Shown: piece by piece, positions 1-12,759 of the stretch
Position numbering within the stretch: the first letter of the stretch is position 1
Layout of the letters: every line of letters starts with the position of its first letter
Assembly (NCBI RefSeq): GCF_964656455.1
Contig: NC_135715.1
Location: 148,979,935 to 149,043,934, forward strand
Direction of reading: 5' to 3'
Length of the DNA: 64,000 nt
DNA from: Halichoerus grypus
Lineage: Eukaryota > Chordata > Mammalia > Carnivora > Phocidae
The notes under the pieces: generated by a model
Databases searched by the model: none
The model's input: the letters and a program-made list of their open reading frames with translations, nothing else
Told to the model about the DNA's origin: nothing
Position numbers and translations under genes: made by a program

Positions 1-870
1 TGGGCAGTATGGGCATTTTAACAATATTAATTCTTCCAATCCATGAACATGGGATATCTATTCACTTACTTGTGTCTTCTTTAATGCCTTTTATTTTGTC
101 TGTTACTGACTCTAGTTCATACCATTGTGGTCAGAAAAGATACTTGATTTCAGTCTTAAATTTCTTAAGACTTGTTTTGTGGCTCAACATATGATCTATC
201 CTGGGGAATGTTCTGTGTGTGCTTGAGAAGAGCATGTATCCTGCTGCTGTTGTGTGAAATGTTCTGTGTATGCCTGTTAGATACAGTTGGTCTACAGTGT
301 TATTCAGACCTTTGGTGCTTACTGATTTTCTGTCTGGATGATCTATCCATTGTGAAGATGGGTTATTGAAGTCTCCTACCATGATTGTACTACTGTCTAT
401 TTATACCTTTAGGGCTCTTAATATTTATCTTATAATTTAAGTGCTCCGGTTTTGGGTACATAAGTATATTACTATTCTTATGTTTTCTTAATGAGTTGAC
501 CTCTTTATGATTATGTGGTGACCTTCTTTGTCTCTTTTGACAGATTTGACAGAAAGTCTGTTTATCTGATATACAGATAGCCACCAACACTCTCTTTTGG
601 TTTCCATTTCCATGGAATATTTTTTTTCTATCTTTTCATTTTGATCTTATGTGTATCCTTAAAGCTAAGAGACTCTCTTGTAGGCAATGTATTGGTGGGT
701 TTTGCTTTTTAATCCATTTAGTCATTCTGTAACATCTGGAGAAGTTAATCCTTTACATTTAATGTAATTATTTATAGGTAAGAACTTGCTATTGCCATTT
801 TGTGAATAGTTTTCTGACTCATCTATAGTTCATTTGTCCCTTTTTTCCTTTCTGTCTTTGTGATTTGTTG
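1..870 (-). mobile_element. L1 LINE fragment, antisense, ORF2 region
   Basis: Read on the minus strand this is L1 sequence. The first ~100 bases match the reverse-transcriptase part of ORF2 (GGGCAGTATGGGCATTTTAA on the + strand). From about 115 the sequence jumps to the region nearer the endonuclease, with the phrases ATGATCTATCCTGGGGAATG, TCTGTCTGGATGATCTATCC and TCTTTTGGTTTCCATTTCCA all typical of antisense L1. The order on the + strand (RT, then endonuclease side, then 5' region) fits an antisense element with an internal deletion near 105-115. Many stop codons are present in every frame, so it is dead. Its left end lies outside the window. Confidence 0.85.
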
Positions 871-889
871 ATAGGGGCTGGAACCAAGG

Positions 890-1540
890 AGCTGCCTTAG
901 GAGCACAGATGGACCTTCTTCCTGTCAGGTTCCTGGGTGGCCAGGAGTTCCCACAGATTGGGGCAGAACAGGGCTGGAGTTAGGTGACAGGGCTGCTTCA
1001 AGATTTGACGTGGACCAAGGTCCTTGGGCCTTCCCCTGGGATCATAGTTGGGCTTGTCTCCCTCTAGTTCCCCAGGAAGGTAGAACCATTAAGGTGGCTG
1101 AAATACGGTGGCTGAAGCGAGCTAGAGCCAGGTTAAAGTGCTGCTTCAAGATCCACAGACAGACTGAGGGTAGTGGGCCTACCTCTGGGGGCACACATGG
1201 ATGTGTCTGGCAGGTCCCTGGGTGGCTAGGACTGCCTTTGGCTTACAACTGAGAGGGACTGAAATACAGGGCCATTTCAGGTTCTGCGATAAGACTGAGG
1301 TTGGCTGACTTGTCTTGGGGCACAGTGGGTGTGTCTCCTGCCCAGTTTCTGGGTGGCAGGACCATTCCTGGACAATGGCTGAAAGGGGCAAGACCCAAGT
1401 TACAGGGCCTCTACAGGGTCTGTAGTAGAACTGAGGTTGGTGGGCCGACCTCCAGGGGCTCAGACAGGTGTAAATCCTAGCAGTTGCCTAGGAGAAGAGG
1501 ACTGCTCCTGGCCTGTGACTAGATCCCGAAGTTCCCACAA
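890..1540 (-). repeat. GC-rich block of degenerate ~130 bp tandem repeats next to the antisense L1
   Basis: Four to five diverged units follow one another. Clear unit starts are near 990, 1138, 1269 and 1404 (spacing 148, 131 and 135 bases), with a partial unit before them at about 896-945. Shared phrases are GGGCTGCTTCAAGAT / GTGCTGCTTCAAGAT / GGGCCATTTCAGGTT, ACTGAGG...GTGGGCC, a GGGGCACA motif, and AG(G/T)TCCCTGGGTGGC...GGACTGCC. The block lies exactly where the 5' UTR of the neighbouring antisense L1 would be, and its composition (GC-rich, tandem) fits an L1 5' UTR with promoter-type monomers. That assignment is an inference; it could instead be an independent minisatellite or a different element. 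Confidence 0.6.
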
Positions 1541-2854
1541 AAGCACTTGTGCCTGTGGATGACTGCCCAATTATTGTTGCTGAGGGGGATGATTCTGCCA
1601 TCTTATTGATGTTAGGACAATAATTGATGTTTAAAGATGTGGCAAGTGAAAAAAGTATCTAAATACACACATACACATGTGTGCATACACAGATACTCTG
1701 TGCATGTGTGTATTCTGTAATATTCTACACCAATTTGTTATCAGTGGTCAGTGTGATCTTTTGGGAATGGTACCGGAGGGAAGGGACAACTGGAGGAAGA
1801 GACAAAGGGAATAATAGGTAACTGGGGAGATGGGTCTTTATATTTTTATTTCCTATCTCTGTATTTTTCAAAATTCTGCAACAGATATGCCCTTTGTTGT
1901 GAAAAAATCAATAAGGAAAAAGTAGAATAAAATACAAAAACAGGCTATATTGAGCAATATTTATGAGTAAGGTGATGCAGGAAAACCATAATGAAATAAG
2001 ACTGCGTTGCATCAAGCAGTTTTAGCTGATAAGAAAGGGGAAATCATTTATATCCTTATCATATATGCATTTTCTTTATTTTCCCAAAAATGAAGGGTAC
2101 AACCATGACATCTAAGACAATTCAAAAGTGAAGAAATGACATAGAAGGGGTTAACAAGTTAAAAAAAATAAGTAAAAACAAGGTGAACTGGTATATGACA
2201 TGCATCAGTTCTATGATTCCTAAAAGCCAGAACAGATAAAGAAACATCATTCACAGTGCCTGTTACATAGAAATATATCTGTTGTTGGGAAGCTATAGAA
2301 ATCATTTTGTATTGAGCTGAGGGCAGAATGGATAACTGCTGAAGCTTCTTTTAAGTCTCACTCAGTTACCAAACTTAACTGAAGTTACGATAAAACTGAA
2401 ATTAAGATAAAAGCTAGATTGTCCAAAAAATAAACATAAGCTATCTGAAAAATTACTGATGTGCAATACCTCAGTCCTCAAGGATAAATGGGGCATTAAT
2501 GTATGTTATGCAGAATCACACAAACAAGAATTTCTTTTGATGTAGTATTTCAGCTTTGTAATAACTCTTGTCTGCAATTTATTACTTACGTTGTATGTTA
2601 TGCCTACAATTTTGATTTAATGGTAGTGTTCACAAACCTTTTAGCATTATTTTTGCAAGAATTAGAAGGTATTCAAAACATTCAGACTTAATTGTTGGCT
2701 ATCAACTTGAAAGTGGAACCATAAATAATCTTGTACTTTGTTACTCAATACTTTACTGTAAGGATTATTTTTGGTAGAAAAAAAGGTAAGATTCCATTTA
2801 TACCATCATTGGGAATTTTCATTTCTAATAATGGCAAGATGATAGAATAATTCC

Positions 2855-2945
2855 TATTAATCAGTCCCAGATGTGTGTTGGGACTTTACTCTGTGCTCGG
2901 CATGGTGTTAGGAACTGGAGGAGGGGGTTGGGAAAGGGAGATGTA
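2855..2945 (-). repeat. L2/MIR-type relic
   Basis: The segment AGATGTGTGTTGGGACTTTACTC...CTCGGCATGGTGTTAGGAACTGG resembles the reversed 3' end of L2/MIR3 (table-like phrase 'tactatgtgccaggcactgtgctagg'). It is short and strongly diverged. Confidence 0.4.
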
Positions 2946-3082
2946 AGAAGACCTAAGAAGAATGGTTTGCTTACATGGAGAGCAAATGTGTTCAGATAGC
3001 ATTGAAAGCCCTACTGGGACAAGTGGAACACTGTATGGGCATTCCACAAATCAAAGTTTGGAGATGAATACAGTATAACTGA

Positions 3083-3416
3083 CATCTACATAGCACTTTA
3101 ATGTTTACAAATACTTGCCCAAATGTTTGATCTTCCCAGAATCCATGTATGTAGGAGAAACCACAAGATTGCTCTTAAAGTTCCCTAGCACATAGAATAA
3201 ATGGTAGCTATGGATCATATCCTCTACAAGCCTTTTACATGCTCTTTCATTTAACCCTCATTGTAAAGTAAGTGGGTTTTTTATGACCTTTAAAGTTTGG
3301 GAAGCTGAAGCTGGGGAGGGTTGATATTTAGCTTAAATCACTCTAAATTTTGTTGCTGGGAATGAAACCAAGCTTTGCTTTCCTCCAAATCCAGTGAGTG
3401 CTCCTGCCAGTAGTCC
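3083..3416 (-). repeat. MIR relics, antisense (two pieces)
   Basis: Positions 3083-3160 (TAGCACTTTAATGTTTACAAA) and 3215-3416 (TTTCATTTAACCCTCATTGTA...GAAGCTGAAGCTGGGGAGGG...CAGTGAGTGCTCCTGCCA) follow the reversed MIR consensus. They are ancient and shared by all placental mammals, with no sign of function here. Confidence 0.5.
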
Positions 3417-3524
3417 TTAGGGCTCAGAATCCTCTGTGCTCTTTCTCAGACTTGGACCCCATTACCCGGCATGTGGGAACCTCTGCAATGGGTATTTGCA
3501 TTCAGCCTCAATGATCCACCCATA

Positions 3525-3775
3525 GTGAATCTGCTAGAAAGGTATCTAAAAGGGGAAACCTGAAAGGCCCTATTATCTCTATTAAAGTTAAGCCAAATGA
3601 TGGAAAAGAGAGAGGCCTGACACTATCTGGTACCTTGAGCCCAGGCTGTCCACCATGGTGTTTCCATCTACTGTGGTTTGCTTAAATAAGTCAATAAAGT
3701 TCCTCCCTTTCTCGTTTAAGCTAGAATCGATTTTTCTTTATTTGGATTTTAAAGAACCCTGACCTATAGAGCTTT
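3525..3775 (+). repeat. possible LTR-like 3' portion
   Basis: The stretch ends with CAATAAAGTTCCTCCCTTTC followed about 50 bases later by a flank-like boundary. An AATAAA signal followed by a pyrimidine-rich R/U5-like tail is typical of retroviral LTRs, but I cannot name a family and see no clear TG...CA ends. Confidence 0.25.
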
Positions 3776-4507
3776 GTGAGTTTAAAATAATGCAAGAGAT
3801 CTAAAATGGCTTCTGTTTACTGAACAAGCAAACATTTTGAATTAGACAGTTTAAGATCACTGGTTTCCAAAAACATGAAAAATAGCCTTTTAGAAAACTA
3901 GGTGAAAATGTCAAATGTCAACCAGTAAAAATGTTCTTTTAATTTTAGAATGCCAGTAAAATTATTCTTTTAATAATTACAGAGGTTAAATTCTTTGCGT
4001 GCAAAGTAAAATAATGGACACATCTGGAATTAAAACAGTGCTTGGTAGCATTTAAAACTTATTAGTAAATGTCAAAATTAATTTTCTTTGATGTTTGTGA
4101 ATAAAATATGGAGACTTCATACACAAGTATGATTTTCTGTCCATAAAGTAATGTGGCTACTTTTCATTGTTATTTGGTGTTTGCTTATAAGTTTTAGTCA
4201 CATTTGGTACATGGAGGTAAGGCACTTGAATCCTTAGATCATATAGAGAGTCAATAACATTAATTATTATTTACATTATTTACATTCTGGACATTTTATA
4301 AAATGAATGAAGGAATTAATAAAGTTGGCAGTGGTGTATGACCAATTTACTTTCTAAATAAAAAGATACGTAGATGTTATATTTGCAAAAATAATACATA
4401 AAACACTTTTAAGAAAGTTTTATTTTCAGTGAAAGTATATAAAGTATCTGAAATGCTTTTTGTTTTGGTTTAGTATCTACATAAGTGCTGAAATGGTTTT
4501 GGGAAAA

Positions 4508-4685
4508 TAAGACCAGACAGCCTGAGTCTGAATTTACCACTTAACTATTTGAATGACTGTGGACAAGTTTCTCACTCTGTTTCCTCATGGGTAATAGTAC
4601 CTGCATGATAGCATTGTTTGGAGAGTTACTGAAGATAATATGTATAAAGTATATGGGAACAGTGCTTGGCTCATAGTAAAATCTA
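4508..4685 (+). repeat. MIR SINE, sense
   Basis: The sequence follows MIR from the tRNA-related part (GACAGCCTGAGTCTGAATTTACCACTTAAC) through CTCACTCTGTTTCCTCATGGGTAA to the 3' phrase AACAGTGCTTGGCTCATAGTA. It is a nearly complete but diverged copy. Confidence 0.75.
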
Positions 4686-5794
4686 GTAGCTAGTAACTAG
4701 TCTTATGATATGATGAGGTGAATCAAAGTAGCTTTTATGTGCTTTGCTAATTAAATAATGGAACTATACAATTCATTATTTTTGTTTAAGTTCTTTTCAT
4801 TTCAAAGATTAGATTCTGATTTTTTTTTTTTTCCCCATGTCACTCTCTGAAAAGCAGCCTGTTTTCAATTTCATATCAGGGGAAGAGTTATTGAGGAAAC
4901 AAAATCTACAGATGAGTAAACAGTCTTAGAGGACTGCAAGTCTGGGTGCCCTGTAAAGAGAACAACAACAAATCAACTATTCATAACTTTAACTGTTAAA
5001 ACTATTCCTGTTGTGACATCTACTGGATTTGTGTAAATGGTCTTGGAAGGAAGGCACACTAGGGACATAAGAATTAGCAAGTATCTAGAGAGGTGAAATA
5101 AAGAATTAGCTAAAGCAAGAAGTCCATCCTGTCCTGACTTCCCTGCTAGGACAGGGGTTGGCAAAATGTCTTCACACTGGACGTGTGCTCCCAGGCTCTC
5201 CCAAGCCCCACCGCCCCCTGTTGTAGCTGACACGGTGGTTTACCTGCTTATTTTCCTTCCTGGTTCTTGAAGGCCTCTGAATGCTCAACGTCTGATCTAA
5301 AACCACGCATGTCAGCCACCTTGTAGAAGTTAAGTGGTGTTTGAATCAATGTTAAACACATGGCTACCATTTTACCATAAGAAAAAAAGGTTTGTGGTGG
5401 TTACAACTCTAGAACCTAAGGAGTAAAGCAAATACAGAATTAAAATGGAGTATTTCTCACTGAGAATGGTATTTTATCCGGTTATATTATTAAGAATTTA
5501 GATTACTAACCTGGGTACAGTTCTTTGAAAGTCTCTTTTGTTAAAAAATGATTTTATAAAATAGTGTAAACTAAGAACAATGAGAATTTCTAATTCTAAT
5601 TGTAGCTGAGAATGAAATTCAAAGTATATTAGTAATCATTCTAATCATATTTACTTATTCTCAGAAAGGAAAAGTCAATTGAATGTTTTCTTCTTTTCCG
5701 AAAGATACTTCTAGAAAGATTTTTAAAAATCAACTGTGGCGTTTCATTTTTCTCTCTTCATGTCCACAGGCAGTTTCTGATCTCTTCCCCCATT

Positions 5795-6000
5795 TTCTAG
5801 TTCTACTTAGGCTTTGCTACCTCTGGCCCAGACTATTGCAGTACACCCTTAGTTGATCTCCCTGCCTTGTAAACTCCATTTATTCAAATGATCCTACTCT
5901 CTGCCTCTAGATTAATATTGGTAAAACACATTTTCCTTGATCGATACCCAATACCAGTATCTGTCAAAGTACTTTTTCCACCCTAAATTTAATTGGGAGA
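5795..6000 (+). repeat. old LINE (L2-like) relic, sense
   Basis: GGCCCAGACTATTGCAGTAC and TTGATCTCCCTGCCTTGTAA match an ancient LINE phrase (CTGGACTATTGCAATAGCCT...GGTCTCCCTGC). The remaining part to about 6230 is too diverged to assign. Confidence 0.45.
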
Positions 6001-7539
6001 GCTGGTTGCTCCATAAAGCTAACCAGGAGTGATTTCTGCCTTTCTTGAACTTCTGGATCACTCCTGCCTCGTAGGCACATGGCGATTATCCATAATCACA
6101 TTGCATCACAGTAATTTGTGTATATGCCATATTCGTTTCCGTCGTTAGCACAATCAGTACATAACTGAGCTAGTGTGCTGGCAAATGCCAAACTCAGTGC
6201 TTGTTTCATCATAAGCAGTCAATACATTTTTATTGAAATTGTAAGGTTGTGCAATTGTAAGATTGGCAAATGTTCCCCATATTGCCTGCTAGGGTGTAGA
6301 CAGAGTTTACAAAATATTCTATACCTTTTTACCTAAAACTGATGTTATCTTACAAAATATTTCTTTTAAGAATCTTGTCTAATGAATAGTGGATTTTGAA
6401 TTATAGAATTGTAAGAATATAAAAGAATTTCAAAGCAGACTCCAACTGATTAAGTCACCTGCTATTTTTCAAATGATAACAGTCTCATTGTTTTGTCAAA
6501 TTTGTAATAAAATACAACTTTTTAATTGTCAAAGAGGGTAAGCTTTCCACTTCGTGCAGAGTTACAACTTTGAGTCTCTTAATTTCCTGGTTTGCGGATC
6601 CCAGCCCCTATCTTGTTTCTTGCTTTGGCTGGTACACAAACCTTGAAGTTCATTCTATTCTACCTTCAATTTTCTGTTCCTTCCTCAGACTTCTCTGCTG
6701 TGACATCTCTCCAGGTCCCTCAATGGATAAAAATTAAAAATGAAAAACAACAATAACAACAACAACAAAAAACCCTGAATTCAGAATTGTTTTAAAAAGA
6801 CATTAAAAGCAGAGAAGGTAGACAGAGGTATGGAGCATGTGTTTCATTGTGAATAATTGAGAGAGTGAATCAGAGATGATAAATGTGAGGGGACTCGAGA
6901 GGCTAAATTTATGAGTGGCTAAAGCAAGGGCTATGTTTCTCCACTCTACTAAAAACATGATTGTGTACCAAATGCTGTAGCAATCATTAACTTTGATAAA
7001 AAGGTAAATATGTTTTTGAAAGAGGATTAGCAATTTAAAAAGGCATCTTTTAGGCCTCTGCTTAATTCTTTTAACTTCCTACCATAGGCTTCTTTCCAGG
7101 TCTGTATTAGCACAACTACCATTTTTAATGGAAGTCTCTCGGTTTTAAGACAGGTTGGTATGGTTTGTCATTACCAAGGATATTTTTATTTTGTTTATGC
7201 TCTATTCTTTCACTATTTTTTTTTCTCATTCTACATCATTACTAATCCTAGAAGTTGAAATGAGTCTTTTAACTTCCTGATGAATTTTATAGGTGGGTGG
7301 AGAAAGGCAGTAAAACAAAGCTGAACTTGTCAGGTAATTTTAAGATTTAACCTCGGCCTCTGTTGCAAGGAATGGTCATTTAAGATCTTTAAACTTGTTT
7401 ATGATGACAAGTTTTCATGTAGTGGATCTGCATATCCTGCAGCCATTCTCCTGCCTCTCCTTATCAATGAGCCCATTAACGAAGCTAAAATGTCTCATAT
7501 TCACTTTCGTAGGCTGTGTCTTTTCTTTTCTTTCTTTCC

Positions 7540-7748
7540 TTTTTTTTTTAATTAAGATTTATTTATTTATTTATTTGACAGAGAGAGAGACACAGCGAGA
7601 GAGGGAACACAAGCAGGGGGAGTGGGAGAGGGAGAAGCAGGCTTCCTGCGGAGCAGGGAGCCCGACTTGGGGCTCAATCCCAGGACCCCGGGATCATGAC
7701 CTGAGCTGAAGGCAGATGCTTAACTGGCTGAGCCACCCAGGCGCCCCC
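7540..7748 (-). mobile_element. Can-SINE (tRNA-Lys-derived), antisense
   Basis: The + strand reads poly(T), AAGATTTATTTATTTATTTA, a GA-rich body (GACACAGCGAGAGAGGGAAC), then CCCAGGACCCCGGGATCATG and the reversed head GAGCCACCCAGGCGCCCC. It is essentially full length. A 104-codon open frame runs across it, but that frame is an accident of the SINE body. Confidence 0.95.
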
Positions 7749-8695
7749 CTAGGCTCAGTTTCAGTCATGGTCTATTCATAAGACCCATTTCTCGTTGAGA
7801 GCTTCTGAAAGTTTTGTGGGTTTTTTTCCTTTTATAAAATGAAATACTCTTCTAGCTACGTTCTGTATGTGTTTAGGTAACTATGGACAGCCATTTTGTG
7901 CCTATGAGGAACAACTTAAAGACAAAGCCAACATGCTAAGGATGGGAGAGCAGAAGAAATGAAAGCACTGCAGGCCCTGATGACAGCTATGTGTTGTATT
8001 CACCAACCTAGGAATTACTTACCCTCAGATTTCGTACTGTGAGATGATGAGTCCTTATTATGCAAGCTACTTGGAGTCAGTCTGTAGCGTCCTCAGAGCA
8101 GCCTAGTAAGACAGGCTGAGTCCAAGGTTGCTACCCTAAGACGGCAGCAACCATGTGCATAGGACACAGCACTTCTAATTTCCTAGGTTTTGGGTTCAGT
8201 CTTGCTTACTGGATTTTTGTGTTTGGATTCTGCTCTTTTGACTGGGTGTAGGTTACTTGTCTGTCCTCAGCCACAGTCAGCTTGTCTGGTCTAAATTGCT
8301 TCAGTTTTGTATGTGTTATGTCCTCTAGGATCCTCTCATCCTACTACATGATAGCCAGACAAGACTTTAACACATTAAATTTCAATTTATATACAAAGAA
8401 AGTCTTTTTTTTCAACTTGTATGCATGAAACATGATTATACTTAATGACGTGTTGTTATTTCTTGCTAGATGTTTAACAGATTTGAGATTAAGAGTTGTT
8501 ACGGAACTTTCACTGTACGCAGTGGTATTTTAGAAGGAATTTGCTCTATAATAATGAATCCAAGATGAACCAGCCCAGTATAGTAGGAAGTTTAAATGTC
8601 CCTTAGAGTCACATCAACTCACAGTAGAATTCTGATTCTGCTGGTTGATTGATACATAGATTTGGGTCTATCATTTTGCTCCATTAGCCCAGATG

Positions 8696-8805
8696 TGGCC
8701 ATTTCTACCACTCTGAGAATATTATTTGGAGAAGTATATGAGATGCTCTGTTTAAAGCATTGATTTATTGCTGAGCACACACTAGATGCCACATAAATGG
8801 TATAT
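8696..8805 (+). repeat. MIR-like relic, sense
   Basis: Weak match to the MIR 3' half: AGAAGTATATGAGATGCTCTG...GCTGAGCACACACTAGATGCCACATAAATGG. Confidence 0.35.
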
Positions 8806-9276
8806 CAACTCTTCAGAGCTCCCTGAAAATCAGATTGAGGCAAGGAATTCTAGTTACTGTTAACCTGCTGGTTTTATTTATTCCATACCTATAGACTTTA
8901 TGACCCTCTAAATGTTTCTTGCTCTCTTACCATTAATCATAAGAAGTCTTTTGGGAGAAAGAATTTTAAATTCTTTTTCAGGGTAAAACAAAGTATCAGC
9001 AATCAATATCACTATAGGAATATAGAGTTCATGCTGGTCAGAACAAAAAGTTACCTAGATTGAACACATAATTTGAAATATCAGAGCATGTAGTTTGTAT
9101 CAGGTCCAGTAATAACAGGTAAAGGCAGAATGATATGTTTTGGATTCTGAGATAGTGGGTATTGGCCTCTTACAGTGGTCATAGAAAAGCTTGTAAGTAT
9201 CCCAGAAGATCTGTGATAAAAAGTTTATATAGATAAAGGACAGCATGGATAAAAATAGCATTACCTAGTTTTAAGA

Positions 9277-9486
9277 AATATTTAAATAACTTTTTTTTTT
9301 AAGATTTATTTATTTATTTATTTATTTTAGGGGGTTAGGACAGAAGGAGAGGGAGGAGGAGTCTTAAGCAGACTGCGCTGAACACGTTGCCCAACACAGG
9401 GCTCGATCTCACAATCACAACCTGAGCTGAAACCAAGAGTTGAAGGCTCAACAGACTGCCCCAGGCACCCCAATATTTAAATAACT
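9277..9486 (-). mobile_element. Can-SINE, antisense, older copy, with 15 bp target duplication
   Basis: The SINE body occupies 9292-9471. The head is diverged (ACTGCCCCAGGCACCCC instead of GAGCCACCCAGGCGCCCC) and an extra 'CAAGAGTTGAAGGCTCAAC' replaces the usual CGCTTAAC region, as in older carnivore SINE subfamilies. It is flanked by the perfect direct repeat AATATTTAAATAACT at 9277-9291 and 9472-9486, which is the target-site duplication. Confidence 0.93.
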
Positions 9487-9689
9487 CTTTAACTATTACG
9501 ATCAATCAGGACCCATATTCTTTTCATTTTTTGCAAGCTCAATTTTAGTTCCACTATACTATCCAAAAAACCATTTCCCACATCACAACACATATACACA
9601 GAACCCAAATGTTCTACTTGACAAATTCATCTTCCTTTAGAAACATATCATGAGATGTGTTTGTATGATATTTGTAGTATGGTGTAAAA

Positions 9690-9915
9690 GTCTCTTGAAC
9701 TTGTCATTTGAAGACCTAGGGTTAAATATTTATTGTATCTCTTACCCTCTTACTTATAACCTACACTATAACCTGGACGACTGTATGCTCATTTATAAAT
9801 TGAAGGTTATATTGCCTGCTTCAGAGAATAGCTGTATTAAATGAGAACATGTGTAAAAGCACTTAGATAGATATACAGAGCCTGACACAAAATGGGCACA
9901 CAGTAGATGTTTGTG
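9690..9915 (+). repeat. MIR SINE, sense
   Basis: The order of phrases follows MIR: GGTTAAATATTTATTGTATC, TATGCTCATTTATAAATTGAAGG, AAATGAGAACATGTGTAAAAGCACTTAG, and the end CCTGACACAAAATGGGCACACAGTAGATGTTTG. Confidence 0.6.
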
Positions 9916-12708
9916 GAATCACACATTATCCTTAAATTGAGTGTTTGTCTCCTCCCACCCCATTTTCCCTGGACTTGCAGAGAGCCGGAGTATGTGACTG
10001 GCAAAAATATGTTAGTCCTACAGTCCTCTATTTGTCTTGTTATGTAGTAAAGCTAATCTCAGAGGTAGGAAATTTGTTTCACTGTCTTTCCTTCTTCCTT
10101 CATCCGTAACTTCTTTGTGTTCCTCTCCTCTCCCAGTTGAGTATCTCTTCACGATTCTCAGCTTTGGCTTGCGTCCCCAATACGTCTATGTATTTTTCTT
10201 ACTGAAGGAACTGTATAAAATGAATACTTATTGGATGGTAAATATACTTCTAATAACAATATGGTGGAACTCAACATATAATAGTATCAGAATACAGAAT
10301 GCATGAGCTTTGTGAGTTAGCATTGCTTCCATGGGCTGATGAGTGCAGCACAGGGCATGCAGCACGACGACAAAGCTGGAAAATTGAAACAGATTTCTGC
10401 TGTAGATTTTCCAAATGAGAATACATTTCTGCTAATGCAGAGTAGTGCAAAGCAACTCCCATCGCTTCTCTAGGATCCAGAGTCTTGGAATCATGCCTGG
10501 AAATAATGCATTGGAAGGGTTGTAGGAGGACTATGACCAAAAATGAATTATTGCCACATTATTGGCAAATTCAGTGAGAAATTGGTTTTGCTTGAACTTT
10601 AAAGAAAGTAGAGGATAGGAGTAGTTTAAATGGCCTCTATAGAATTTATTCGTTTTTTTTTTTTACTCATTCAGATTTTATTCGTTCTGATTGTCTTTCG
10701 TTTCTTTCTCCTTTTCTAATAGTATACCTTTAGATTTCAGCTAATTCAGTTTCTATAAATGTAACCAGTGTTGCAATGTGTATGGCTTGTATATTAATAC
10801 ATATAAATTGATGATTATCCAAAATATTATAAAATATAAATAAATATATAAACAATAATGTAATGATACAAGAAAATGCCAGAAATATGTATTACATTAT
10901 AATCATCAACACCATTTAGAATGACATTTTAGTGATCCTGCACTGTATTATACTAGGTGATTTAGGATTTATAGAATAGGACAAAAATAATTCTGTTTCA
11001 GTAGAGAAAGTCCCTACTTTCTCTCAGATTCACATTTATTTCTTGTCTAATTACTATTTTTTGTCTTACGAGTTAAAATATTTAATAATTTATTGGTTCA
11101 TGATGAATAATATTGAAACATGAAATGTGTGTATGATATTTATACACACACAGTTGTATTTTTGAACCATTTCTAGTCAATATTTTGAGTTAGAGGAGTA
11201 ACAGTAGCCTGGAATAACTAGCTGGAGGAAGCTAGTTGGCTGCATGAGTAGGGACTGCTTTAGTATTAAGCAATAGTGTTTTTATAATCACTGTATAAAT
11301 ATATCCATATTATATATGTGTGTGTATACGCAATGACAGATTTTCCTCAAGTGCTAGAATTAGTACATCCTGTAGACCAAGGTGAATTACACCATTTTCT
11401 TTAATTCTCTTTAATTTAGAATGTTTTATTAATATAGAAGAAATAGAAGACATTAGGACATAAAATTTCTTTTGTAAGCTAAAGATGTTTTCTGTTAATA
11501 GGGATATTTGGACTTACTCAATTTTCGGTAAGGAATTGCCCTTCCGTAGCCCAAAGGAGGGAACCCAGCAGAAGCAAGGGTAGCGTTCCTTTATGTTTCA
11601 GGAGCCCTGACTTTACTATTCAAAAGGTTTTCAATTCAATCCGCGGAACCATCTGTCTCACAGCTGAAAATCATTAAGCTTCAGCAGCCTTTCCCCCTCC
11701 CAGTTCCTGCATCTTCCTAAGCAAGTAAGAGCTTTTACCTTTACCTGGTAGGAAATTATTCAGTTAGTAAGTGATGTGTACTCATCTAACTGCAAATTTT
11801 AGTAACTAGTTTTAGCTTAAAGCAGTGCTGGTATCTAAACTGTTAACACTGTATTGTGATTAATGGTCTCAATTTGAATTTTCTAAAGAGCTAGTTCTCT
11901 ATTGAATTTTTCTTACAATTTATGATCTAAAAAAACATGATATATTTCATAGGAAAGACACAGTGTTGTTTTACTTTACCTGGCCAACATTGGTATAGAA
12001 ATGATCAAAGACATGCACAACAATTGGGTTATTTTTTTTTGGAGTGCTGAGCGAGCACATTTGTGTAATGTTAAAGGAATGAGCCAGGCTGCATATTGTC
12101 ACATAAGGTTTGCATTATGAGAACAGAATGTTAATAGGGGGGGAAAAAAAGCATTGGGAAACATGAGGAAACTCCAAATTTGCTTCTCTTTAAAAGAAAG
12201 TTTTGATTTCACCTCTACCAAGACAGGATTTCTTTGTAATGGTGGGTATGCTGCATATTTATCACTAAATAATGATTATCTGCTTGTGATTCTGTTAAAT
12301 AAGTTAAGTGGATAGCTTCCAGCACTTAAAATGTATTTACACTTTGCCAATATTCCCATAATTTAAAAAAAAATGCTTATTTTAACTTGGGCTTCTTGTC
12401 ATTATTATTTTCAATATTAATACCATATCTGAAAACAATGTTTATAGAGTGTTCTTCGCTCTGCACTTTGTAAAGAAGGTCACTGGGAAATTTCCATCTT
12501 ATCTCTTCTCAGTTTAGTCTTGGCTTTGATATCCCTGCTAGGGTGTGCTAGGAGAGAGAGGAATAAATTTTAAATTGCATCAATGCAATGCAAATACATT
12601 GAAGCACTTGGTTTCTACACATACAGAAATGCATTTGTCATACAATCAAGTTTTAATCTAAAAGCAAAGATAGATATACCTCAATTTCTGAGGGTAAATA
12701 TTATCTTT

Positions 12709-12759
12709 AAAATACAATATTTCTCTCATTTAGAAAAAAATAAAATACAATATTTCTCT
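12709..12759 (+). repeat. 18 bp direct repeat with 15 bp spacer
   Basis: AAAATACAATATTTCTCT occurs at 12709-12726 and again, identical, at 12742-12759. It looks like a small local duplication in AT-rich DNA. No function is implied. Confidence 0.8.

Noticed and set aside
890..1540. CRISPR-like array
   Set aside because: The repeats are long, diverged and contiguous without unique spacers, and the DNA is mammalian.
890..1540. CpG island or gene promoter
   Set aside because: GC-rich but with few CpG dinucleotides; explained better as a tandem block next to L1.
7395..7709. 104-codon open frame on the + strand
   Set aside because: Its second half is an antisense Can-SINE; the first half is T-rich hydrophobic noise. 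No gene.
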